Assembly: GCA_003152255.1 (NCBI GenBank)
Contig: PLZT01000364.1
Coordinates: 3,751 to 18,616, forward strand
Reading direction: 5' to 3'
Source: Methylocystaceae bacterium
GTDB taxonomy: Bacteria; Pseudomonadota; Alphaproteobacteria; Rhizobiales; Beijerinckiaceae
Length of the DNA: 14,866 nt
Made by a program: the position numbers and the translations under genes. This document shows, in pieces, positions 1 to 6,694 of this stretch. Within the stretch, counting starts at the first letter, position 1. Each line of letters opens with the position of its first letter. A model generated the notes under the pieces. That model was not told the DNA's origin. It saw only the letters and a program-made list of their open reading frames with translations, and did not search any database.

Positions 1-212
1 GACATCAGGCAGATGTCGGTGTCGGTGAAGTCGTAAGTGTCGAGATGACGGCACTTCAGAATCTTGTCGCCGAACGACACTTCCTGCCCGATCGAACGCG
101 AGGACGCCAGCGCGACGACTTCCGACACGGGAAAGCGGCGCTCCGCCAAAATATCGAGCATTTCGCGGCCCACGTTACCCGTGGCGCCGACGACCGCGAC
201 CTTATAAGCCAT
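1..212 (-). CDS. asd: Aspartate-semialdehyde dehydrogenase, N-terminal fragment
   Basis: Reduces aspartyl phosphate to aspartate semialdehyde with NADPH, in the cytoplasm, on the shared route to lysine/diaminopimelate, methionine and threonine. Only the first 70 codons are inside the window; the gene continues past the left edge. The translation begins [18 protein letters not shown], with the nucleotide-binding glycine motif GATGNVG at residues 9-15, followed by the family-typical stretch with [11 protein letters not shown] and SRSIGQ. The ATG at 210-212 is preceded on the minus strand by a GGAG ribosome binding site. It lies 59 bases downstream of a secreted-protein gene on the same strand, with a GC hairpin between them. 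The N-terminal pattern is distinctive. The catalytic Cys and His lie outside the window and cannot be checked. Confidence 0.93.
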   Translation of the reverse strand, partial: MAYKVAVVGATGNVGREMLDILAERRFPVSEVVALASSRSIGQEVSFGDKILKCRHLDTYDFTDTDICLM

Positions 213-226
213 GATTTTCTCCATCC

Positions 227-248
227 GGCCGCGCGCGACGGCGCGGCC
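227..248. other. GC-rich hairpin between the secreted-protein gene and asd
   Basis: The arms GGCCGCGC (227-234) and GCGCGGCC (241-248) are perfectly complementary around a 6-base loop. On the minus strand it follows the stop of the 272-616 gene and ends just before the asd ribosome binding site. There is no T-tract, so it could be an attenuating or mRNA-processing hairpin rather than a classical terminator. Confidence 0.4.
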
Positions 249-271
249 TGGGGTTGTTTCCAGCGCGCCGT

Positions 272-616
272 TTAGAACGGCAGGCCGACGGACATATTGC
301 CCGAGGGCGTGATGCCGACCGGCCCCTTGGCCGCTTCGGCCGGGGTTTCGTCCTTCTTATCCTTGGGCGGCGCCTTGCCGGGCGACCATCCCTCGAGCTC
401 GCCGAACTGGCGGTCGCCGCCGGGCTTGCCGGTCGGCTTGGGGGCGGTCGCGCTGGGCGCCGCCGCCTGTTTCGGCTTCTTGGCCTTGGGCTTGGACGCG
501 GCGCCGCTCGAGTCGAGCGCCTTGGGGTCCACGCTGAGCTCTTGCGCGAGAACGGTGGGCGCCGCGACGACGCCCGTCAGCAGAACCGCGGCCAGAAGCC
601 TTCCACGAAAACGCAT
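272..616 (-). CDS. Small secreted Lys/Pro/Ala-rich protein, function unknown
   Basis: I do not recognise a named family. The 114-residue product starts [17 protein letters not shown] and has a clear Sec signal peptide, with likely cleavage after VLA (about residue 24). The mature part is low-complexity and basic: Lys-Pro-Lys and Lys-Lys runs at about 43-50, then Ala/Pro/Thr-rich sequence, then a C-terminus ending [10 protein letters not shown] that looks conserved. The ATG at 616 is chosen because GGAGAA sits 7 bases upstream; an in-frame ATG at 631 lacks such a site and would put a charged tail before the signal peptide. A promoter-like TTGACC lies at 691-696 on the minus strand, but no good -10 follows. 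It is probably a periplasmic or envelope-associated protein; no enzymatic motif is visible. Confidence 0.72.
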   Translation of the reverse strand: MRFRGRLLAAVLLTGVVAAPTVLAQELSVDPKALDSSGAASKPKAKKPKQAAAPSATAPKPTGKPGGDRQFGELEGWSPGKAPPKDKKDETPAEAAKGPVGITPSGNMSVGLPF

Positions 617-742
617 GGCGGAATTCTCCATTAATGGGACAAGAAGTCCTAATTTGCCTCTTGGACCGAATGAAGGCAACAATCGGCGTCGGTCAAGAGG
701 ATTCTGGTCAGGGCGGCGGGTCCGGTTCGCGCGCGCCTTTCG

Positions 743-1174
743 TCAAAAACCCCGTCCCGGCGGAGCCGGCGTGCATTGCAGGATCGCGATCTCGTCGCCA
801 TCGTCGTATTTGAGCTCGCCGCGCGACAGGTCCAGCGTATTGCGCGTCTCCTGATCGACGCATTTATGCTTCGTTCCGCTCTGAATACAGGCGCGGTCCT
901 GTCCGAAGGTGATCATATCCTTGTCGACCGAGAGGACATAGGTGACTTTTTGCGACTCGCCGAAGGCGTCCGGCCCCGAAACATAGGATTCGCCGTTCTG
1001 ATATTCCTCGGCGACGCCCTGGCCCCACATCAGCTGCAAAAAACGCCGGTCGGTGTCGACGTCGATCATCACGGTCTGGCCGGTGCGCGCGCAATCGAGA
1101 TGGATTTCGCGCGCCTGCGCCGACGCGGCGGCGAGCGCGAAAACAACCAGCGGCGCGAGCCTCGTCCGTTTCAT
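743..1174 (-). CDS. Secreted four-cysteine protein, function unknown
   Basis: A 143-residue protein beginning MKRTRLAPLVVFALAAASAQA, a textbook Sec signal peptide with cleavage after AQA. The mature protein has four cysteines (in LDCART, RACIQS, HKCVDQ and LQCTPA), suggesting two disulphides in the periplasm, and a compact mixed alpha/beta look. No known domain is recognised. The start at 1174 is preferred over an upstream ATG at 1210 because GGAGAAG lies 6-7 bases before it and the signal peptide begins there. It begins 19 bases after the stop of the 59-residue membrane protein gene on the same strand, so the two are probably co-transcribed from the promoter at 1417-1445. Confidence 0.75.
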   Translation of the reverse strand: MKRTRLAPLVVFALAAASAQAREIHLDCARTGQTVMIDVDTDRRFLQLMWGQGVAEEYQNGESYVSGPDAFGESQKVTYVLSVDKDMITFGQDRACIQSGTKHKCVDQETRNTLDLSRGELKYDDGDEIAILQCTPAPPGRGF

Positions 1175-1193
1175 CGGTCTTCTCCGAAGCGGG

Positions 1194-1373
1194 TCATTTT
1201 CGATCGTCAAACTCGCTTTTCACTTCCTTGCAGGCGTCGATCTGCGCCGGCGTGGCATGCCAATAGTCGACATTGCACAGCGCCTGATATCGGCTGCCGA
1301 CGAAGAAATTCCACATGTAATAGCTGATAAGAAGCGCACTCGCCGCGAACATGAGAAGGTTGAGCTTTTTCAT
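1194..1373 (-). CDS. 59-residue single-pass membrane protein, function unknown
   Basis: The product starts MKKLNLLMFAASALLISYY and has one hydrophobic segment at about residues 4-22. A soluble tail follows, containing YQALCNVDYW and ending in charged residues (SEFDDRK). Two lysines before the segment and a Cys-containing tail suggest an N-in inner-membrane anchor or an uncleaved signal anchor. A GGGAA ribosome binding site precedes the ATG at 1373. The reading frame stays open further upstream, but that part is Pro/Ser-rich and non-coding in character. It is the first gene of a two-gene unit with the secreted protein at 743-1174. No homologue is recognised with certainty. Confidence 0.65.
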   Translation of the reverse strand: MKKLNLLMFAASALLISYYMWNFFVGSRYQALCNVDYWHATPAQIDACKEVKSEFDDRK

Positions 1374-1416
1374 TGATGTTCCCATCGAGGGCGGCGAGTC
1401 GGTTGCTTGAACGCGA

Positions 1417-1445
1417 ATGGTAGGCCGCGGGCTTTTGGCGGTCAA
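1417..1445 (-). promoter_or_regulatory. Sigma-70-type promoter for the 59-aa/143-aa gene pair
   Basis: On the minus strand, TTGACC (1445-1440) and TACCAT (1422-1417) are separated by 17 bases. This gives a transcription start near 1410 and a leader of about 37 bases before the ATG at 1373. The -35 matches 5/6 and the -10 matches 4/6 of the sigma-70 consensus at ideal spacing. Confidence 0.5.
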
Positions 1446-1537
1446 CGGCGGGGAGGGGAGGGGGTAGCGGGCCAGTTTGCCTACGGCGCCGTGATTTTCC
1501 CCTAGCCCTGTCGCCATTGTCGCCCCATATTACGCGC

Positions 1538-1732
1538 ATGGAAGAGTCTCAAAGGTTCATGTGTCGGGTTCGGCCCGACCTTTTAAGCGAACGCCGCTTT
1601 CGGTGGTCGGTTTGCGAGGGCGAACAAATTCATCTCCGCTCTCCATGTTCTTATGCGACGCACCGTGAGGCCGAGGTGGAGGGGAATAAGGCGGCGATAA
1701 GGGTCGCCAAAAACTGTCCACGCTACAAATGA
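1538..1732 (+). CDS. Possible small conserved hypothetical protein
   Basis: A 64-codon ORF (or 57 codons from the ATG at 1559) in an otherwise gene-free stretch. The product contains ERRFRWSVCEGEQIHLRSP followed by SYATHREAEVEGNKA. The pattern of an aromatic-Arg-Trp strand, then a polar turn, then a Ser-aromatic-Ala-Thr-x-x-Glu-Ala-Glu helix resembles small rhizobial hypothetical proteins I recall only loosely. Ribosome binding evidence is modest: GGAAGAG lies before the second ATG and AAAGG is too close to it. The first ATG at 1538 has no clear site. It stands alone on the plus strand between minus-strand genes. It could be spurious; the amino-acid pattern is the main argument for it. Confidence 0.4.
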   Translation: MEESQRFMCRVRPDLLSERRFRWSVCEGEQIHLRSPCSYATHREAEVEGNKAAIRVAKNCPRYK

Positions 1733-1790
1733 CCGAAAAGCGCCCATCGCGGACGTCCGAAGGGGCCGGGGATTGGGCGAGGCGTCCAGT

Positions 1791-1853
1791 TTAGGCGCGC
1801 GCGGTCTTTGCGGTTTGGGCGTTTTTGTAATGGACCGCGAGTTCCGAAAACAT
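1791..1853 (-). CDS. Possible 20-codon ORF downstream of tnaA
   Basis: The ORF reads MFSELAVHYKNAQTAKTARA then TAA. Its ATG at 1853 is preceded by AGAGG with 7 bases of spacing, a reasonable ribosome binding site. It lies 83 bases beyond the tnaA stop on the same strand. No family is recognised and ORFs this short arise often by chance, so it is listed only because of the well-placed ribosome binding site. Confidence 0.22.
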   Translation of the reverse strand: MFSELAVHYKNAQTAKTARA

Positions 1854-1936
1854 GGCGGCGCCTCTTTTACGAACTCCGCCCGATCGCTTCGCGGCGCGAA
1901 ATGGATCTGAAACGAGCCGATCAAGCGCGAACCGTA

Positions 1937-3331
1937 TTACTCGCCGCGTTTGCCCTCGGTCTCGCCCTGGGCGAAATGCGCCGTGAAATGGCGAAGAAAC
2001 GGCGCCTGCTTGATTATCCGGTAAGGTTTGATGCGGTCGCGCTGGCGCCGGACAAGATCCAGCACCTCGATGACATAATCGAAATGGCTTTGCGTATAGA
2101 CCCGGCGCGGGAAGGCCAGCCGCACCAATTCGTGAGGCGCCGCTATTTCGCCGCCGCTCGCCGCGGGTTTGCCGAACATAACGCTGCCAAGCTCGACCGC
2201 GCGAATGCCGCCTTCCAGATAAAGCGCGTTGACGAGCCCAATTCCAGGATAATCGCTTGGGGCTAAATGCGGGCAGAACGCCGCCGCGTCGATGAATATG
2301 GCGTGACCGCCGGGCGGACGCACGATCGGAATATCGCGCGAGACGAGCCTTGCGGCCACATATTCCACGGTGGCGTGACGATAGCGCTGGTATTCGCAAT
2401 CCAGGGCTTCCATCAGCCCGACGGCGATCGCCTCGAGGTCGCGTCCCGCGAGCCCGCCGTAAGTCGGAAATCCTTCCGTCAGGATCAGCAAGTCGCGGAA
2501 GTCCTCGGCCCATTTTTCGTCGTTGCAGCCGAAAAATCCTCCGATATTGGCCAATCCGTCCTTCTTGGCGCTCATCGTGGCTCCGTCGGCCAGCGAAAAC
2601 ATTTCTTGGGCGATCTCCAGCAGGCTTCGCTCCGAATACCCCGGCTCGTGCTCCCTGATGAAATATGAATTCTCGGCGAAGCGGCACGCGTCGATAATCA
2701 GGGGAATCCGGTGCTTGCCGAGCAACTCCTTAACGCTCCGGATATTTTCCAGCGAAACTGGCTGGCCGCCGCCCATGTTGTTGGTAACGGTGATCATGCA
2801 GAAGGGAATGTTGTTCGCGCCTTCCGTCTCGATCAACCGTTCGAGCGCGAAGAGGTCCATGTTTCCCTTGAACCGCTTGTCCGAATAAAGATCGTGGCCT
2901 CCCGGAGCCAACAGATCCACGGCCCTCGCGCCGACATATTCGATGTTGGCTCGCGTCGTGTCGAAGTGGCTGTTGTTGGGAACGATGTCGCCGGGCTTCA
3001 GACGCGTCGCGGCCAGGATGCGCTCGGCGGCTCTTCCTTGATGGGTGGGGAAAATATGTTTGAAGCCGGTGATCTCGCGGACGGTTTTTTCGAAGCGGCG
3101 CCAGGAAGCGCTGCCCGCGTAGCTTTCGTCGCCGAGCATCAGCGCGGCCCACTGTCGGTCCGACATCGCGCCGGTGCCGCTGTCGGTCAGTAGGTCGATG
3201 GTGACGTGTTCGGCGTCCAGCAGGAAGACGTTGTTGTGCGCCGCGGCAAGCGCCGCTTCGCGATGACCGCGCGTCGTAATTGGCAGTGGCTCGGTCATCT
3301 TGATGCGGAACGGCTCGATGATCGTATGCAT
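1937..3331 (-). CDS. tnaA: Tryptophanase (tryptophan indole-lyase)
   Basis: PLP enzyme that splits L-tryptophan into indole, pyruvate and ammonia in the cytoplasm. Full-length at 464 residues. The N-terminus (IIEPFRIK...TTRG) and C-terminus (LRHFTAHF) both align with the beta-eliminating lyase family. Numbering happens to match tyrosine phenol-lyase, so key residues can be read directly: Tyr71 (in YAGS), Arg100 (THQGR), Asp214 and Arg217 (IIDACRF), and Lys257 (SAKKDG), the PLP Schiff-base lysine. The residues that separate the two enzymes all favour tryptophanase: Asp124 instead of Thr, Leu381 instead of the phenol-binding Arg, His448 instead of Phe. No tnaB-type permease gene is in the window. 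The ATG at 3331 follows an AGGGAG site partly buried in a hairpin. The gene lies 58 bases after the exporter permease gene and may be its fourth operon member. Confidence 0.93.
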   Translation of the reverse strand: MHTIIEPFRIKMTEPLPITTRGHREAALAAAHNNVFLLDAEHVTIDLLTDSGTGAMSDRQWAALMLGDESYAGSASWRRFEKTVREITGFKHIFPTHQGRAAERILAATRLKPGDIVPNNSHFDTTRANIEYVGARAVDLLAPGGHDLYSDKRFKGNMDLFALERLIETEGANNIPFCMITVTNNMGGGQPVSLENIRSVKELLGKHRIPLIIDACRFAENSYFIREHEPGYSERSLLEIAQEMFSLADGATMSAKKDGLANIGGFFGCNDEKWAEDFRDLLILTEGFPTYGGLAGRDLEAIAVGLMEALDCEYQRYRHATVEYVAARLVSRDIPIVRPPGGHAIFIDAAAFCPHLAPSDYPGIGLVNALYLEGGIRAVELGSVMFGKPAASGGEIAAPHELVRLAFPRRVYTQSHFDYVIEVLDLVRRQRDRIKPYRIIKQAPFLRHFTAHFAQGETEGKRGE

Positions 3332-3340
3332 GCGCGGACT

Positions 3341-3359
3341 CCCTATTTCTCAAATAGGG
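3341..3359 (-). promoter_or_regulatory. Perfect hairpin capturing part of the tnaA ribosome binding site
   Basis: On the minus strand CCCTATTT, loop GAG, AAATAGGG forms an 8-bp perfect stem with a 3-base loop. The last bases of the 3' arm (AGGG) are the start of the AGGGAG Shine-Dalgarno of tnaA, whose ATG lies 9 bases beyond the stem. Folding would occlude the site. As DNA it is also a 19-base palindrome that could bind a repressor. No T-run follows, so it is not a typical terminator. Confidence 0.6.
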
Positions 3360-3375
3360 CCGGCGCTCGCCGCAT
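3343..3375 (-). CDS. Possible 10-codon leader ORF upstream of tnaA
   Basis: ATG at 3375 gives MRRAPALFEK and a TAG at 3343-3345. GGGA lies 8 bases before the ATG, just after the exporter permease stop. The last codons and the stop lie inside the hairpin that masks the tnaA ribosome binding site, and only 11 bases separate the stop from the tnaA ATG. Translation of this ORF would unfold the hairpin and allow coupling or re-initiation. Unlike the E. coli TnaC leader it has no Trp codon. A 10-codon ORF can be chance; the geometry is what makes it worth listing. Confidence 0.35.
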   Translation of the reverse strand: MRRAPALFEK

Positions 3376-3389
3376 CGAGCCGATCCCGC

Positions 3390-4562
3390 TCAATCCAGCG
3401 TCTGCCTGAACCGCCTGATCGCGACGCTCATCGCGACCAGCGCGAACAGCGCCAGCGGCCATGTGTCGGCGGAAAGCTCGGAGAAGCCCGAGCCCTTCAG
3501 CATGACCGAGCGCACGACGCGCAGATAATGGGTGAGCGGCAGGATCGAGCCGAGATCCTGCGCCCAGTCCGGCATGCCGCGGAACGGAAACAGGAAGCCC
3601 GACAGCAGCAAGCTCGGCAAAAAGAACATGAAGGACATCTGGAACGCCTGCACCTGATTGCTGGCGATGGTCGAGAATGTGTAGCCGATGGCGAGATTGG
3701 CGGTGATGAACAGCAGCGTCAGCGGGATCAGCGTCATCAGCGAGCCGACGATCGGCACATGGAACAGCACGGTCGCGACCACCAGCACGATGGCCATCTG
3801 CACCGCGCCGACGACGACATAGGGCAGGATCTTGCCCAGCATGATTTCGACCGGATTGACCGGCATGGCGAGCAGCGTCTCCATCGTGCCGCGCTCGATT
3901 TCCTTGGTCACGGAGATGCTGGTGAAGATCAGCATGGTCATCGTGAGAATCGTGCCGATCAGCCCCGGCACGATGTTGCGGCGCGCCTCGCCCGCCGCGT
4001 TGTAGCGCCGCTGCACGCGCAATTCGAAAGGCGCGGCGTTTTGCGCCAGCGTGGCCAGCGGCCCCGTCAGTTCGCGGTCGAGCGCGCCGGCGACGGCGCC
4101 CGTCGCGGCGGCGATGGCGCCCACCGTCGCGGTCGGGTCGGTGGCGTCGGCGACGATCAGCACCGCCGGCTTCTCGCCGTGAACGAGCCGATAGTCGAAG
4201 TCGGCGGGTATCTCGATGACGAATTGCGCCTCGTTGGAGAGAATCATTCGGTCGGCGTCGGCGTCGTCGCGCGCCGCGCGTTGAATCTTGAAATAATCGG
4301 TGGCGCGCAGCGCGCCGACGACGCCGCGCGCCAGTGGCCCGTCGTCGTGGACAAGCAGCACGGTCGGCAGATTCTTCGGGTCGGTGTTGATGGCGTAGCC
4401 AAACAGCGTGAGCTGCATCAGCGGAATGGCGACGATCATCCCGAGCGTGCCGCGGTCGCGCCGCAGCTGCAGGAACTCCTTGAGAAAAACCGCGAAGAGC
4501 CGCTGCAAGGACGCGGCGAAGCCATCGCGAAACCGCGGCTTTTCCTTCGGCGTCACGCTCAT
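3390..4562 (-). CDS. ABC-2 type exporter permease
   Basis: Integral membrane half of an ABC exporter (YhhJ/YbhS-like, ABC-2 superfamily), 390 residues. Topology read from the sequence: a short cytoplasmic N-terminus, TM1 at about 41-58, a large periplasmic domain to about 198, then five segments near 199-217, 245-268, 272-295, 310-328 and 367-383. The diagnostic stretch IERGTMETLLAMPVNPVEI (about 222-240) matches the conserved ERGTME...P coupling region of this superfamily. The start codon overlaps the ATPase stop by ATGA (4559-4562), so translation is coupled. There is one permease gene rather than the YbhS/YbhR pair, so the working pump is probably a homodimer. The substrate cannot be read from sequence; the downstream tryptophanase is the only hint. 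Confidence 0.88.
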   Translation of the reverse strand: MSVTPKEKPRFRDGFAASLQRLFAVFLKEFLQLRRDRGTLGMIVAIPLMQLTLFGYAINTDPKNLPTVLLVHDDGPLARGVVGALRATDYFKIQRAARDDADADRMILSNEAQFVIEIPADFDYRLVHGEKPAVLIVADATDPTATVGAIAAATGAVAGALDRELTGPLATLAQNAAPFELRVQRRYNAAGEARRNIVPGLIGTILTMTMLIFTSISVTKEIERGTMETLLAMPVNPVEIMLGKILPYVVVGAVQMAIVLVVATVLFHVPIVGSLMTLIPLTLLFITANLAIGYTFSTIASNQVQAFQMSFMFFLPSLLLSGFLFPFRGMPDWAQDLGSILPLTHYLRVVRSVMLKGSGFSELSADTWPLALFALVAMSVAIRRFRQTLD

Positions 4563-5494
4563 TGCGGCGCCCCGCCGGCCTGGATCATCAGATCGATGAA
4601 CACGCCCTCCAGCGTCGGCGCGCCCTTGGCCCAGACATGCGCGGGGTCTTTGCTAAAATCGCGGGCGATCTCGTCGAGCCGCGCGGCGTCGCGGCTCGAC
4701 ACATGCAGCGCCATGCCGAACAGCGCGACCATTTCGACGCCCGGCGTCGCGGACAGCCGCTCGGATAGTTCGCTCAAATCCGGCCCGGTGACGATGTAGG
4801 TCGCGAGACCCGCCGCGGCGATGATGTCGGCGGTCGTGCCGGAGACCAGCAGCCGGCCGGCGGCGATGTAAGCGATGCGGTGGCAGCGTTCGGCCTCGTC
4901 CATGTAATGGGTGGAGACCAGCACGGTGAGGCCGCTTTCGGCGAGCCGGTGGATTTCGTCCCAAAAGTCGCGCCGCGCCTTGGGATCGACGCCGGCGGTG
5001 GGCTCGTCGAGCAGCAGCAGCGCGGGATCGGGCAGGGTGCAGGCGCCGAGCGCCAGCCGCTGCTTCCAGCCGCCCGAAAGCTCGCTGGCGAGCTCATCGG
5101 CGCGGCCATCAAGCCCAAGCCGCTCGATCGCCGCCCGCGCCGCCTCGCGCGGATCGCGCAGGCCATAGATGCGCGCGACGAACTCCAGATTCTCGCGAAT
5201 GGTGAGATCGCCATAGAGCGAAAACTTTTGCGTCATATAGCCGACGCGGCGCTTGATCTCGTGCTGCTGGGTGAGAATGTCGTACCCGAGGCACGTTCCG
5301 CGCCCGGCGTCCGGCGTCAAAAGGCCGCACAGCATGCGGATCGTCGTGGTCTTGCCGCTGCCATTGGGGCCGAGAAAGCCGTAGATCATCCCGCGTTCGA
5401 CGCGCATCGAGAGATTGTCGACGACCTTTTTCTTCCCGAAGAATTTGGTCAGGCCCTCGACCTCGATCGCGATTTCCGGCCCGGCCGCGCTCAT
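4559..5494 (-). CDS. ABC exporter ATP-binding protein
   Basis: The energising subunit of the exporter, 311 residues, with one nucleotide-binding domain. Motifs are complete: Walker A GPNGSGKT (42-49), Q-loop Gln89 (MTQKFSLY), signature LSGGWKQR (139-146), Walker B LLLLDEP with Asp163 and Glu164, D-loop around 170, and H-loop His196 (VSTHYMDEAE). The C-terminal extension of about 90 residues (from roughly 220), ending LEGVFIDLM, is typical of ATPases paired with ABC-2 drug/polysaccharide-type permeases such as YbhF and CcmA/DrrA relatives. YbhF itself carries two domains, whereas this protein has one. It overlaps the adaptor gene by ATGA (5491-5494) and the permease gene by ATGA (4559-4562). 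Confidence 0.92.
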   Translation of the reverse strand: MSAAGPEIAIEVEGLTKFFGKKKVVDNLSMRVERGMIYGFLGPNGSGKTTTIRMLCGLLTPDAGRGTCLGYDILTQQHEIKRRVGYMTQKFSLYGDLTIRENLEFVARIYGLRDPREAARAAIERLGLDGRADELASELSGGWKQRLALGACTLPDPALLLLDEPTAGVDPKARRDFWDEIHRLAESGLTVLVSTHYMDEAERCHRIAYIAAGRLLVSGTTADIIAAAGLATYIVTGPDLSELSERLSATPGVEMVALFGMALHVSSRDAARLDEIARDFSKDPAHVWAKGAPTLEGVFIDLMIQAGGAPQ

Positions 5495-6471
5495 TTGGCG
5501 GCGCTTTCCTCGACGCGCAGGCGCAGCGGCAGGCCGAGCGGCAAGTCGCGCGCCGCGCCTTCCATGCGGGCCTCGATCTTGAACACCAGTTTCTCGCGCT
5601 CCTCGTCGCTAAAGATCACCGGCGGCGTATATTCCTCGTGACCCGAGATGAAGAACACGCGCGCGGACAAGTCGCCGGCGCAGCCATCGCAAGAGACTTT
5701 CACCCGTCCGCCCAGTTTGATCCGCGCGAGCTGGGCCTGGGGCACGTAAAACCGCGCCTTGCGGTTTTCCGGCGGCAGCAGGCTCAGCACGGGCTGGCCG
5801 GCGTTCACCATTTCGCCGACGCGGAAGAACACGTCTTGCACGACGCCGGCGGCCGGCGCGAAAACCTTTTGCCTGCTGATGCGGATGTCGAGTTGGTGAA
5901 GCTGCGCGCGCGCTTGCCGCAGCGAGGCCTCGGCGCCGTCGATTTCCTGCGAGCGTCCGGTGAGCAGCGCCGCGTCGACCTGGCGTTTGGCCTCGGCCAG
6001 CGCCGCCTCGTCGCGCGAGAGCGCCATTTGCGCATTGTCGAGGGTCGCCTTGGCCACGTCGCGCGCGGCATAGAGCTTCTTCTGGCGGTCGAAGGTCCCT
6101 TGCGAGAGCTTGAGTTCGGCTTCCGCCCGATCGACGGCGGCCTGCAGCACCGCCACCTGTTGCGGCCGATTGAGCGCCGCCTTCAGATTTTGGAGCTGCG
6201 CCTCCATCTGGCCGATGCGGGCGGTCGCCTCATTGTGCTGGGAGTCGAGCAGCGGCGTCTCCATCGAAAACAGCGGCGCGCCGGTCTCGACCTGCGAGCC
6301 GGCGTCGACGGAAAGGCCGCCGAGCCGCTCGCCCTCGATGGGGCCGATATACAGGAGATCGCCCTCGACATAGCCGAGATAGACGCCCTCGTCCTTGGGG
6401 CCGCCGCGCAAGACCTCCCAGAGGACGAAAAGGCCGATGATAAGAATCGCCGCGATCACGCCGCGCTTCAT
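5491..6471 (-). CDS. HlyD/EmrA-type periplasmic adaptor (membrane fusion protein)
   Basis: A 326-residue adaptor linking an inner-membrane ABC exporter to the periplasm or an outer-membrane channel (YhiI/YbhG-like). It has an N-terminal membrane anchor MKRGVIAAILIIGLFVLWEV (about 3-20). The first lipoyl half-domain is at LGGLSVDAGSQVETGAPLF. A long coiled-coil hairpin rich in Ala, Gln, Glu and Lys follows (about 75-195). The second lipoyl half is at VFAPAAGVVQDVFFRVGEMV, and a beta-barrel region leads to the end. The start at 6471 is chosen because GAGGGA lies 8 bases upstream and the membrane anchor begins at once; an upstream in-frame start at 6516 would add 15 basic residues. First gene of the exporter operon, divergent from the ETF-QO gene across 223 bases. 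Confidence 0.9.
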   Translation of the reverse strand: MKRGVIAAILIIGLFVLWEVLRGGPKDEGVYLGYVEGDLLYIGPIEGERLGGLSVDAGSQVETGAPLFSMETPLLDSQHNEATARIGQMEAQLQNLKAALNRPQQVAVLQAAVDRAEAELKLSQGTFDRQKKLYAARDVAKATLDNAQMALSRDEAALAEAKRQVDAALLTGRSQEIDGAEASLRQARAQLHQLDIRISRQKVFAPAAGVVQDVFFRVGEMVNAGQPVLSLLPPENRKARFYVPQAQLARIKLGGRVKVSCDGCAGDLSARVFFISGHEEYTPPVIFSDEEREKLVFKIEARMEGAARDLPLGLPLRLRVEESAAK

Positions 6472-6614
6472 GGCGCATTCCCTCAAAGGCCGCGATGCCC
6501 GGCCCGGTCGCCGCATGGTAATAAAGACGATTCGCCCGCCGCGCCATTGTTTCCGCCGCCCGAAGCCGCGGCTCCCACAAACCTTCGGGAGGGCGAGCGG
6601 AACTCATGTGATTT

Positions 6615-6643
6615 TTGGCGCGGGCCGGCAAAACGGCTAAACT
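6615..6643 (+). promoter_or_regulatory. Putative promoter of the ETF-QO gene
   Basis: TTGGCG (6615-6620) and TAAACT (6638-6643) are separated by 17 bases, placing transcription start near 6650 and a short leader before the ATG at 6695. It lies in the divergent region 6472-6694 shared with the exporter operon, for which I found no convincing promoter boxes. Confidence 0.4.
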
Positions 6644-6694
6644 ATGCTCAAATGGCGAACGGCCGGCCATAGGCGCCGCCAAAAGGGAGAAATC

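Noticed and set aside
1583..1924. A 113-codon minus-strand frame in the gap after tnaA
   Set aside because: Pro/Arg-rich with no ribosome binding site or domain pattern; it opposes the better-looking plus-strand ORF at 1538-1732.
1791..2687. A 298-codon minus-strand frame overlapping the end of tnaA
   Set aside because: Most of it is an alternate-frame shadow of tnaA with Arg-rich composition; only its final 20 codons have an independent ATG with a ribosome binding site, listed separately at low confidence.
3332..3389. A TnaC-type Trp-sensing leader peptide upstream of tnaA
   Set aside because: The only small ORF in the gap lacks a Trp codon and a Pro stop context, so the E. coli mechanism does not apply; a different coupling device is proposed instead.
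3300..4799. A 499-codon open frame on the plus strand opposite the exporter permease and ATPase
   Set aside because: Low-complexity Arg/Gln/His/Asp-rich product, antisense to well-conserved ABC transporter genes.
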